From Thermoplasmata archaeon (lineage in GTDB: Archaea > Thermoplasmatota > Thermoplasmata > Thermoplasmatales > Thermoplasmataceae): a stretch of DNA of 5,167 nucleotides. The position numbers and the translations under genes are program-made. Numbering within the stretch: the stretch's first letter is position 1; each line of letters starts with the position of its first letter. Below are positions 1 to 4,033 of the stretch, piece by piece. The stretch spans positions 1-5,167 of the forward strand of contig JAKBRR010000159.1 in NCBI GenBank assembly GCA_021845325.1, written 5' to 3'. The notes beneath the pieces were generated by a model. The model was not told the origin of the DNA. It ran no database searches and saw only the letters and a program-made list of their open reading frames with translations.

Positions 1-109
1 GGATTTCGGGTAGTCGCAGTGCTGTTTTAACCTTTATGGCAAACGTTTGTTCGACGAAGGTTTCTGGAGTAATGCTATTTCCCATTAGTTTATCAGACAT
101 ATTATTCAT
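1..109 (-). CDS. hypothetical protein, N-terminal fragment (runs off left edge)
   Basis: An open minus-strand frame starts at ATG 109-107 and stays open to the window edge (36 codons). It begins MNNMSDKLMGNSITPE and continues with a mixed, protein-like composition, ending in LRLPEI at the edge. In-frame alternative starts are Met4 (98-100) and Met9 (83-85). The start overlaps the stop of the short upstream ORF 106-213 in an ATGA arrangement, which suggests translational coupling if that ORF is real. A weak purine-rich stretch (AGGAAATG) lies before the start, and a TATA-like element lies about 40 nt upstream. I recognise no family in 36 residues, so no function is offered. Confidence 0.55.
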   Translation of the reverse strand, partial: MNNMSDKLMGNSITPETFVEQTFAIKVKTALRLPEI

Positions 110-213
110 CTATTTACATTTCCTATTTTAATTGTTTTAGGGGCATTTTTAATAGTTCCAGAACTCTTTCCCTCACTTTTGAGGCAGATTATTAGGTTTC
201 TTATGTTGTTCAT
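106..213 (-). CDS. possible 35-aa basic peptide (weak)
   Basis: ATG 213-211 to TGA 108-106 encodes 35 residues beginning MNNIRNLIICLKSEGK, followed by a Lys/Asn/Gly-rich basic half. Its TGA overlaps the ATG of the left-edge gene (ATGA), the junction style seen throughout the replication operon, which is the main reason to list it. Against it: no good Shine-Dalgarno site, short length in AT-rich DNA, and a TATA-like element inside it. The same frame is open upstream for 17 codons to a TAA near 268, with more open frame beyond it, so this could also be the tail of a broken older gene. No family recognised. Confidence 0.3.
   Translation of the reverse strand: MNNIRNLIICLKSEGKSSGTIKNAPKTIKIGNVNR
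144..156 (-). promoter_or_regulatory. possible TATA box for the left-edge gene
   Basis: On the minus strand CTATTAAAAA (146-155) resembles an archaeal TATA box. A start site about 25 nt downstream would fall near 127, giving a leader of roughly 18 nt before ATG 109. It lies inside the small ORF 106-213, so either the ORF is not a gene or the promoter is not real. In AT-rich DNA such matches are common. Confidence 0.25.
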
Positions 214-328
214 AGATTCTTTAATTGAAAACGATTTAGATATAGCCGTGCTAGAAAATTTGTTTTAATGGACACTTCGGAAGCATTGCCACGGCTTTCC
301 TTCTCTGTTTCCCTTGTATTTATTGTCC

Positions 329-475
329 TTACCCAACACCTGCTTTTAATCTTAAAAGTTTAACTCCGGTACACTCTTTTGTTTCTGATTCGAGATGCGC
401 TTGTATTGTTTGATTAATCTTGTTATGGAGTAGTAGTGTGAGGTAAAAACATAAAGAGATTCTCCCTTGATTCAC
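329..475 (-). CDS. possible 48-aa ORF or gene relic (GTG start)
   Basis: GTG 475-473 to TAA 331-329 encodes 48 codons. The C-terminal half is protein-like and mixed in charge (HLESETKECTGVKLLRLKAG), while the N-terminal part is hydrophobic (CFYLTLLLH). The only in-frame start is the GTG inside the repeated GATTCACCT word, and it has no Shine-Dalgarno site. Together with neighbouring short open stretches it may be the remains of a decayed gene rather than a live one. No family recognised. Confidence 0.2.
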   Translation of the reverse strand: MNQGRISLCFYLTLLLHNKINQTIQAHLESETKECTGVKLLRLKAGVG

Positions 476-477
476 CT
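469..477 (+). repeat. GATTCACCT word, left copy
   Basis: GATTCACCT occurs here and at 3969-3977 in the same orientation, each 19-26 nt before a copy of the 17-bp word (497-513, 4004-4020). A 9-mer alone is weak evidence. It is listed because its position relative to the two longer repeats is conserved. Confidence 0.45.
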
Positions 478-496
478 TGTTTTAAAAACAATATCT

Positions 497-513
497 CATA
501 TAGTTAATCGAAG
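497..513 (+). repeat. 17-bp inverted repeat, left copy
   Basis: CATATAGTTAATCGAAG matches perfectly, as its reverse complement, to 4004-4020. A perfect 17-bp match is not expected by chance in 5 kb. It lies 10 nt before the left 19-bp direct repeat. Likely roles are a binding site for a recombinase, a regulator or a replication protein. Confidence 0.85.
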
Positions 514-523
514 AGATTTTCTC

Positions 524-542
524 CGTTTAGCACCACTTTAGA
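524..542 (+). repeat. 19-bp direct repeat, left copy (candidate att/res site)
   Basis: CGTTTAGCACCACTTTAGA differs from 4034-4052 by one base (A532 versus T4042) and has the same orientation. The right copy overlaps the stop codon of the tyrosine integrase gene, so this pair is the best candidate for an attachment or resolution site. No tRNA is visible at either copy. The two copies lie 3,510 bp apart and bracket the replication operon. Confidence 0.8.
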
Positions 543-563
543 GATTCACCTTTTAGAATCTCT
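540..563. repeat. 8-bp dyad next to left direct repeat
   Basis: AGAGATTC (540-547) and GAATCTCT (556-563) form a perfect inverted repeat with an 8-nt spacer, overlapping the end of the 19-bp repeat. A different dyad occupies the equivalent place at the right copy (4049-4066). It could bind a dimeric protein or form a hairpin. A TTTT follows on the plus strand, but no plus-strand gene ends here. Confidence 0.55.
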
Positions 564-581
564 TTTATTCCTTAGACTTCT

Positions 582-674
582 TTAAATTTTTTCCTGTTCC
601 ACTTTATACTCTGTTTCCTTAGTTAGAACAGGTCCTTTGTTTCGGTTGTTGCCTACCAAAACATATAAGCGCAT
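582..674 (-). CDS. possible 30-aa peptide (weak)
   Basis: ATG 674-672 to TAA 584-582 encodes 30 residues. It begins MRLYVLVGNNRNKGP and ends in a Glu/Lys-rich tail (TEYKVEQEKI). The composition looks protein-like, with a beta-strand-like hydrophobic start and a charged tail. No Shine-Dalgarno site lies before the ATG and no family is recognised. It contains a 7-bp inverted repeat (593-599 with 626-632). It could be a real micro-gene, part of a decayed gene, or chance. Confidence 0.25.
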   Translation of the reverse strand: MRLYVLVGNNRNKGPVLTKETEYKVEQEKI

Positions 675-736
675 CTATACGTAGTTGTCAATTCTTTGAT
701 GCACCTTTGATTTCGTCAAATGAGATGAAATGATTT

Positions 737-765
737 GAGATGAGATTAGTACCTTTTCTCATCTC
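737..765. repeat. 9-bp perfect inverted repeat
   Basis: GAGATGAGA (737-745) is matched by TCTCATCTC (757-765) across an 11-nt spacer, a perfect 9-bp dyad inside the ATGAGA cluster. It could be a paired binding site for an origin-binding protein or a hairpin. Just beyond it, AAGGT (769-773) and ACCTT (780-784) could form a second small stem around GGTGCACC, followed by a T-run on the plus strand. Confidence 0.6.
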
Positions 766-826
766 CTAAAGGTTGGTGCACCTTGTTTTTAATATATATA
801 ATAATAAGAAATGAGAGAAATTAGAA

Positions 827-910
827 TTAATATAAGATAGTAATTTTTGATTCCTCCTCGTAAGTGTCGGTGTTTAAATTTAATTTTTCAATTTCTAATT
901 TCATTACCAT
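827..910 (-). CDS. possible 27-aa acidic peptide (weak)
   Basis: ATG 910-908 to TAA 829-827 encodes 27 residues beginning MVMKLEIEKLNLNTD with a short Glu run (YEEES). The start lies inside the ATGAGA cluster, where GAGATGAG could serve as a poor ribosome site; Met3 is an alternative start. It would be the next minus-strand gene after the helicase, about 90 nt downstream. Short length and AT-rich context keep confidence low. No family recognised. Confidence 0.3.
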   Translation of the reverse strand: MVMKLEIEKLNLNTDTYEEESKITILY

Positions 911-998
911 CTCATCTCATTTCTCTCATTTCTCATTTTTCGTTGAAAATATTGGTTAGCTCAAACTTCTCATTTTAAATCTCATTTCATCTCATTTC

Positions 999-2438
999 TC
1001 ATTTGTCTAAAGAATACAAGGCAACGGGTTTATTGTTGCCAGATGTTGCTTTCCTGATATTTATTATGCCATCTGAGATTAGTTCTTCTAATAGTTCCCC
1101 AATAATTTTGCTTTCACTCTTGACCTTCTTTAATGGAAAATCATCCCTAATCTTGATTCCGTGTGAAATATCTGATTTTGTAGCTTGCTTCTTCTTACCT
1201 ATAAATGCAACAATTCTTTCCTTGATAGTTTCTGGTGTTTCGGTACTCCCCTTAATTTCCTGTTGGTAAGCTGGGTCAATGAATATAAGATAGTCCCTTG
1301 CGTTCTCCACTTCCGTTTTAGAAACGAATACAAATTTGTTATCTGTATCACCATTGAAAATGGCTTCGAGCATCGATAGTCTAATAAGTAATTCAATGTT
1401 GCTCGGAAGTTCTGTATTCTCCTTATCCTCGCTTATTTGCATCTCTTTTGTGTTTCTATAAATGATGGTTATCAATTCTTCAGCTTCTTCTGTAAATTGA
1501 ATAGTTTTTCTATAAACAGCATAAGCTCGCTTCACAATATGGTCAATAAACTGTTCTGTCAAAATATCTGATAGGTCATCGTAATGTCTCGATAACTTAC
1601 CGGTTACTGGTAATGGTTCGTCTTTGTGCCTTATTACTGTTATTAGTGTTCTCCTTCCAAATCCGGAGTTAAGAAAACTTTTCATTATTTCTGGTTTGTC
1701 CGTATGTGCATCTCCAATAAGAGTTGCATATTTACCTTTCTCATATTGGATTTCTCCTCCTTTAACTGTTGTACGGTAATCTCCAAGTCCATAGAAAATT
1801 CTGTTTATCGTAGAGAGATTACCTATTTGGTATGCACCTGATTTAATTGACTTTTCAAAAGTTTCTTCTGATTCTTCCAAATCGAAGTTTATTTTCTGGC
1901 AGGTCTGAATAGCGTCAAAAAGTCCTTCTGGAGAACTATTACTTATCCTAATTATCTTCTCATCGATAACTTGGAAGTTTTTTTCAATTAGCCTTGCATT
2001 GATTTTTTGAACGATGTCATCGACTGAATATTTCATAGTCGATTTGTGTGTGCCTGGTCCTCCAATATAATAAGCATATAAGTTCTGTTTTATATTTCCA
2101 TTTCGCCGTGAATATGGATATGAGTCCCCTTTTACCGTGACGATACTATTGTCAAAGACTCTTGATACTATGCTATAAAGTCCTGTTCTCCATAATTTTT
2201 CTGTATCTTCCTTGTAGTGAGCAATAATCTTCGAATATCCCTTCAAATCTCTTCGCAAATTATTGACTCTAAAGTAATCATCTATCTCAAAACAGTTTTC
2301 CTGATATTCACTAAATGAAGGGGGATGGTTGTACTCTTTCCAGATTCTCTTTTCTTCCTCCTCGTAATATGAATTCCAAGCTTCGTCTTCCTCGTCTTTG
2401 GTTATTCCGTTAAGTAAAATTTTATCTTCGTCAGTCAC
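999..2438 (-). CDS. DUF3987-like replicative helicase/ATPase with C-terminal winged helix
   Basis: This 479-aa protein is a P-loop ATPase, probably the replication helicase of the element. In order it has an acidic, Trp/Tyr-rich N-terminus (1-60); a DUF3987-like lead-in; a Walker A loop GGPGTHKST (126-134); a PEGLFDAI segment (170-177); a Walker B-like FDLEES (185-190); a sensor-like ATLIGDAHTD (238-247); and GFGRR (259-263), a candidate arginine finger. A helical region follows (315-390), then a winged-helix-like end (about 401-479) suited to DNA binding. The glycine normally before the Walker Lys is His131. The start is GTG 2438, chosen because GAGGTGA lies 7 nt before it and it overlaps the upstream gene by 8 nt. 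No primase domain is visible, so priming would come from the host or a neighbour. Family assignment is by motif order; the cellular role is inferred. Confidence 0.72.
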   Translation of the reverse strand: MTDEDKILLNGITKDEEDEAWNSYYEEEEKRIWKEYNHPPSFSEYQENCFEIDDYFRVNNLRRDLKGYSKIIAHYKEDTEKLWRTGLYSIVSRVFDNSIVTVKGDSYPYSRRNGNIKQNLYAYYIGGPGTHKSTMKYSVDDIVQKINARLIEKNFQVIDEKIIRISNSSPEGLFDAIQTCQKINFDLEESEETFEKSIKSGAYQIGNLSTINRIFYGLGDYRTTVKGGEIQYEKGKYATLIGDAHTDKPEIMKSFLNSGFGRRTLITVIRHKDEPLPVTGKLSRHYDDLSDILTEQFIDHIVKRAYAVYRKTIQFTEEAEELITIIYRNTKEMQISEDKENTELPSNIELLIRLSMLEAIFNGDTDNKFVFVSKTEVENARDYLIFIDPAYQQEIKGSTETPETIKERIVAFIGKKKQATKSDISHGIKIRDDFPLKKVKSESKIIGELLEELISDGIINIRKATSGNNKPVALYSLDK

Positions 2439-2796
2439 TGTTTTTCACCTCATAAGTTTCATCATTTATTCGTATAGACTTGACCACTTGGTTTTGACCA
2501 AGTACTTCAACTTCAACAACTATTGTATGTTCTCCATTGGGATGTTTGAGAACGAATTTACTTATCTTATTTCCAAGATGCATAGTAGTGATTGGGAGAT
2601 ACTTGGAAGTTTTGTCCTCTGGATATTCATCCTTAGATTCGTCTTTCATTGGGTCTATATACTTTTTGTACTCTTTTTGTTCTTTAAACCCAGCATTTGC
2701 AAACGTTTGCCGAAATCCGTATAACAATACGCGTGTTTTTCTCATATTCCAATTTAGGTGGTCGTATTTTTTCTTCTTATCTTGGCTTTCAATCAT
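2431..2796 (-). CDS. hypothetical protein, 121 aa
   Basis: A charged, soluble protein with a Lys-rich start (ESQDKKKKYDH), a central Lys/Glu/Asp-rich region (about 38-64), and a C-terminal part that alternates hydrophobic and charged residues like beta strands (EHTIVVEVEVLG, about 89-100, then VVKSIRINDETYEV). No signal peptide, membrane segment or cysteine cluster is seen. A strong GAGGAGG lies 9 nt before ATG 2796. The gene overlaps its neighbours by 8 nt on each side (upstream stop 2789-2791, downstream GTG 2438), so all three are almost certainly co-translated. I do not recognise the family. A helicase accessory or DNA-binding role is a guess from position only. Confidence 0.8.
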   Translation of the reverse strand: MIESQDKKKKYDHLNWNMRKTRVLLYGFRQTFANAGFKEQKEYKKYIDPMKDESKDEYPEDKTSKYLPITTMHLGNKISKFVLKHPNGEHTIVVEVEVLGQNQVVKSIRINDETYEVKNSD

Positions 2797-3187
2797 TTAA
2801 AATTCCTCCTCTCGCAATCACAGTTCCATTTGTATTGACTATCCTATATGGAAGGTGTTTCTCTTCGAGAAATATAAGTAATCCATAGTACATTTTCCAC
2901 GAATTTGAAGGGTAAGGCATCACGATTACTATATCGTCTTGTGGAGCGTTTACTAAAAAACCGGGATTTACCTCCGCATCGAGTTTGAATTTATTCCAAA
3001 TATCATTAGCTAATTTATTGCAATATTCCCAGTTTTTTATGACCTTATCCTCTATCACGAATGGAATGGGAATCTCTATGTACCTTAAGCCCTCATATCT
3101 CTTGCGGAATGGTATGATAATTTTTAGCTGTTGCACTAACTTTTGTGTGCTATCAAACGATTTAAATTGGTTTTTTTGATCTATCAT
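2789..3187 (-). CDS. hypothetical protein, 132 aa
   Basis: The frame is open back to an ATG at 3268, but I place the start at ATG 3187-3185 because GAGGTGG lies 8 nt before it. The longer form would add 27 residues encoded over the low-complexity part of the preceding gene. The protein has a basic, Gln-rich start (MIDQKNQFKSF), an LKIIIPFRKRYEG segment, a region rich in Trp and Asn (about 50-65), a strand-like DDIVIVMPYPSNSW (about 84-97) and a C-terminal strand region ending TVIARGGILND. No cysteine-based metal site, P-loop or membrane segment is visible. No family recognised. Its place between the RHH regulator and the helicase suggests a replication or copy-control role. Confidence 0.78.
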   Translation of the reverse strand: MIDQKNQFKSFDSTQKLVQQLKIIIPFRKRYEGLRYIEIPIPFVIEDKVIKNWEYCNKLANDIWNKFKLDAEVNPGFLVNAPQDDIVIVMPYPSNSWKMYYGLLIFLEEKHLPYRIVNTNGTVIARGGILND

Positions 3188-3308
3188 TTGAAGAACCACC
3201 TCTTGAAGAATTAGGACCTCTTGAAGAATCTTCTTCCGGTGTTGAGAGCTTGTTTCCTCTAACACCACTCATTTTTTCCTTCCACTTAAACCACGATAGT
3301 CTGCTCAT
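3162..3308 (-). CDS. small basic low-complexity protein, 48 aa
   Basis: ATG 3308-3306 overlaps the TGA of the RHH gene (ATGA) and is preceded by AGGTGA at 5-6 nt, a strong ribosome site, so translation is likely. An in-frame ATG at 3407 would give 81 residues but overlaps the RHH gene and lacks such a site. The protein starts MSRLSWFKWKEK, a short aromatic/basic segment, and ends in a Ser/Arg/Gly-rich tail with the repeat (D/N)SSRG(P/G). The tail is encoded by an 18-nt tandem duplication that also supplies the next gene's ribosome site, and the gene overlaps that next gene by 26 nt. It may be a short nucleic-acid-binding peptide, or mainly a translated leader coupling the two flanking genes. 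Confidence 0.55.
   Translation of the reverse strand: MSRLSWFKWKEKMSGVRGNKLSTPEEDSSRGPNSSRGGSSNDRSKKPI
3198..3229 (-). repeat. 18-nt tandem duplication carrying a ribosome site
   Basis: On the minus strand ATTCTTCAAGAGGT occurs at 3229-3216 and again at 3211-3198, a period of 18 nt (six codons), followed by a partial third unit, GGTTCTTCAA. It encodes (D/N)SSRG(P/G) in the 48-aa gene. The second copy provides the GAGGTGG site for the 132-aa gene, and the first has a matching GAGGT with no start codon after it. Confidence 0.8.
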
Positions 3309-3448
3309 TGTTTCACCTGTTTGGCTTTCTCTTCCTCTATTGCACGTTTTAGGGCTTCGTCTATAATGTCGGTTGGACTTATTCCAAGTGTTCGTGCTTC
3401 GTACCATATATCATAGTCCACAATTACTCCTCTTTGTATTCTTGGCAT
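3305..3448 (-). CDS. ribbon-helix-helix (CopG/Arc-type) DNA-binding protein, 47 aa
   Basis: ATG 3448-3446 to TGA 3307-3305 encodes 47 residues. It starts MPRIQRGVIVDYDIW, the basic beta-strand of an RHH fold. Helix A follows (YDIWYEARTLG), then a turn at GISPTD, helix B (DIIDEALKRAIEEE) and a Lys-rich tail. Such proteins dimerise, insert the strand pair in the DNA major groove, and usually repress their own promoter. It is the first gene of the replication operon and overlaps the 48-aa gene at ATGA. A perfect TATA box sits 30 nt upstream, so the leader is only about 10 nt. By analogy with CopG of pRN-type and pMV158-type plasmids it probably controls copy number. The fold call is made from sequence pattern only. 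Confidence 0.82.
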   Translation of the reverse strand: MPRIQRGVIVDYDIWYEARTLGISPTDIIDEALKRAIEEEKAKQVKQ

Positions 3449-3478
3449 TTCACATCATTTTTATCGAACTATAATAAG

Positions 3479-3488
3479 TATTTAAATA
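3479..3488 (-). promoter_or_regulatory. promoter of the RHH-helicase operon
   Basis: TATTTAAATA contains a consensus archaeal TATA box (TTTAAATA) preceded on the minus strand by an A-rich BRE-like stretch. The predicted start is near 3458, about 10 nt before ATG 3448. The box is a perfect palindrome and could in principle fire in both directions, but no credible plus-strand gene follows. Between the box and the start lies TATAGTTCGAT, a gapped relative of the 17-bp repeat word and a candidate operator. Confidence 0.65.
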
Positions 3489-3547
3489 TTTTTTGAGCAC
3501 TTCTTTGTGGAGCTCCTATTTTTCTCATTCTACGAACAACTCGAAAC

Positions 3548-3576
3548 AAAAAAATTGTGGAGTGTTGATTCACTCC
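3548..3576 (-). terminator. hairpin plus T7 terminator of the 78-aa gene
   Basis: On the minus strand GGAGTG (3576-3571), a 6-nt loop and CACTCC (3564-3559) form a 6-bp stem that includes the TGA stop of the 78-aa gene. ACAA and a run of seven T (3554-3548) follow. This would separate the 78-aa gene from the operon promoter at 3479-3488. Confidence 0.65.
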
Positions 3577-3806
3577 TTATCGGTTTTTGGAAGGATGCAC
3601 AATACTCCAAAGTGGTCAAGACTCTCTTTAGACACATTGAAAGTTACCTTGTAGTCATCCCCATCCGTTGTCAATTGCACAGGGTAAAACGGAAGTTCAC
3701 CTTCACTCTCACCTATAGCGTCCAATACGCTTTGGTCAGGATGCGTCCAGCACGCAACCAATTGGCTATCCAGTTTCTTCTCCTCTTCTATTTTTTCAGG
3801 TTTCAT
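3570..3806 (-). CDS. acidic orphan protein, 78 aa
   Basis: ATG 3806 to TGA 3572-3570 encodes a soluble, acidic protein. It has a charged helical start (MKPEKIEEEKKLDSQL), a central PFYPVQL segment with a GDDYKVTFNVSKE strand-like stretch (about 49-61) and a C-terminal FGVLCILPKTDKE. The cysteines (19 and about 69) are single and not metal-like. It has its own TATA box (3837-3845) and a terminator overlapping its stop, so it is probably a separate unit. The opposite-strand ORF over the same DNA is Phe/Leu-rich, the usual mirror of a Lys/Glu-rich gene, which supports the minus strand. No family recognised. A small regulator or host-interaction protein is possible. Confidence 0.65.
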   Translation of the reverse strand: MKPEKIEEEKKLDSQLVACWTHPDQSVLDAIGESEGELPFYPVQLTTDGDDYKVTFNVSKESLDHFGVLCILPKTDKE

Positions 3807-3823
3807 TTAGACCCCGAGATGAA

Positions 3824-3831
3824 CGATTAAC
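3824..3831. promoter_or_regulatory. CGATTAAC word, possible operator
   Basis: CGATTAAC is the core of the 17-bp repeat word (4007-4014 same strand, 503-510 reverse complement). Here it lies between the TATA box and start codon of the 78-aa gene, where a bound protein would block transcription. An 8-mer can recur by chance. Confidence 0.3.
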
Positions 3832-3836
3832 GGTAA

Positions 3837-3845
3837 GTATTAAAA
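3837..3845 (-). promoter_or_regulatory. TATA box of the 78-aa gene
   Basis: Minus-strand TTTTAATAC is centred 35 nt before ATG 3806, so transcription would start near 3815 with a leader of about 10 nt. GGGG just before the start is only a partial ribosome site. Confidence 0.4.
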
Positions 3846-3870
3846 CATTGAGCCAAAAAATTCTAACGCA

Positions 3871-3885
3871 CGAAAATGTTTATAA
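3871..3885 (+). promoter_or_regulatory. plus-strand archaeal promoter
   Basis: CGAAAATG followed by TTTATAA (3879-3885) is a good BRE plus TATA combination. A start near 3908-3910 is predicted. No plus-strand gene follows: the only ATGs open frames of one to four codons. If active it makes a non-coding RNA directed toward the integrase 3' end. Confidence 0.4.
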
Positions 3886-3890
3886 GGTAG

Positions 3891-3905
3891 TGTCCGTACT
3901 GGACA
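3891..3905. repeat. 5-bp dyad after plus-strand TATA box
   Basis: TGTCC and GGACA flank GTACT, a perfect 5-bp inverted repeat just downstream of the plus-strand TATA box and upstream of the predicted start. This is a usual place for a repressor operator. Confidence 0.35.
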
Positions 3906-3907
3906 AG

Positions 3908-3963
3908 GGTATAACTCATTTTTGAATTTCGACAACGAATTTCCTAACGAGACACGCTTTTTT
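3908..3963 (+). ncRNA. possible short non-coding or antisense RNA
   Basis: This is the predicted transcript from the plus-strand promoter to a run of six T at 3958-3963. It has no ORF and contains the word GAATTTC twice and a small TTCG/CGAA stem. If it reads through the T-run it would cross the right repeat module and become antisense to the integrase 3' end. The evidence is promoter shape and lack of ORF only. Confidence 0.2.
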
Positions 3964-3968
3964 GAATC

Positions 3969-3977
3969 GATTCACCT
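3969..3977 (+). repeat. GATTCACCT word, right copy
   Basis: Same 9-mer and orientation as 469-477. It lies 26 nt before the right 17-bp word, compared with 19 nt on the left. Confidence 0.45.
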
Positions 3978-3993
3978 AATGTGACTTTGCGAT

Positions 3994-4000
3994 AAAAAAA
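3994..4000 (-). terminator. T7 run, possible integrase terminator
   Basis: The minus strand reads CTCTTTTTTTATCG here, 48 nt after the integrase stop. Archaeal transcription commonly ends at T-runs, so this is a likely integrase terminator. No strong hairpin precedes it. Confidence 0.4.
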
Positions 4001-4003
4001 GAG

Positions 4004-4020
4004 CTTCGATTAACTATATG
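4004..4020 (-). repeat. 17-bp inverted repeat, right copy
   Basis: CTTCGATTAACTATATG on the plus strand is the exact reverse complement of 497-513. It lies 13 nt before the right 19-bp direct repeat, so relative to that repeat this word is flipped between the two modules. Confidence 0.85.
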
Positions 4021-4033
4021 AAAGAAATTTAGT

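Larger units (their letters stand above)
110..719. other. gene-poor stretch, only short ORFs and repeats
   Basis: No reading frame here on either strand gives a convincing gene of normal length. It holds several short minus-strand open stretches (106-213, 329-475, 582-674, plus a 24-codon GTG ORF near 270-340), the left copy of the composite repeat module (469-563) and scattered TTCACC/GCACC words. A plus-strand frame is open from 89 to 268 and hydrophobic, but it lacks a good start and mirrors minus-strand ORFs. No tRNA or rRNA was seen. Confidence 0.6.
720..1002. repeat. ATGAGA repeat cluster, candidate origin iterons
   Basis: The hexamer ATGAGA occurs twelve times here: eight copies on the minus strand in two dense groups (about 909-935 and 970-1002), one more at 757-762, and three on the plus strand (720-725, 740-745, about 811). 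Copies within the dense groups are often extended to AAATGAGATG or GAAATGAGA. The first group overlaps the helicase stop codon. Short iterated motifs beside a replication-protein gene are typical of plasmid origins, so an origin or incompatibility locus is the favoured guess. A low-complexity GA-rich tract is the alternative. Confidence 0.5.

Noticed and set aside
89..268. Hydrophobic plus-strand open frame with a transmembrane-like stretch
   Set aside because: It has no ATG before 203 and no ribosome site, and it overlaps the minus-strand left-edge gene and its upstream ORF. Kept only as a note.
500..570. tRNA gene or tRNA 3' end as integration target at the repeats
   Set aside because: No cloverleaf, T-loop GGTTCRAATC or CCA-type end is visible at either the left or the right repeat module.
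720..1002. CRISPR array
   Set aside because: The repeats are hexamer-based, irregularly spaced and in both orientations, with no uniform repeat-spacer units and no cas genes.
1003..1269. Plus-strand ORFs at 1003-1269 and 1185-1379
   Set aside because: They lie wholly opposite the helicase gene, are hydrophobic and Ser-rich, and have no ribosome sites. They are shadows.
2398..2888. Plus-strand ORFs at 2398-2724, 2537-2800 and 2697-2888 that look like membrane proteins
   Set aside because: They are opposite Lys/Glu-rich genes with strong ribosome sites and overlapping junctions. Phe/Leu-rich mirrors mimic membrane segments.
3308..3407. N-terminal extension of the 48-aa gene to ATG 3407 (81 aa)
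   Set aside because: It overlaps the RHH gene out of frame, while ATG 3308 has AGGTGA at ideal spacing and the ATGA junction seen elsewhere in the operon.
3507..3830. 107-aa plus-strand ORF with GTG start placed about 24 nt after the palindromic TATA box
   Set aside because: It covers the 78-aa minus-strand gene, has the Phe/Leu-rich composition expected of a mirror of Lys/Glu-rich coding sequence, and lacks a ribosome site. A leaderless transcript is possible but weakly supported.
3865..3921. 18-aa minus-strand ORF starting MSYTLVQYG
   Set aside because: Very short, no ribosome site, and it overlaps the plus-strand promoter element.
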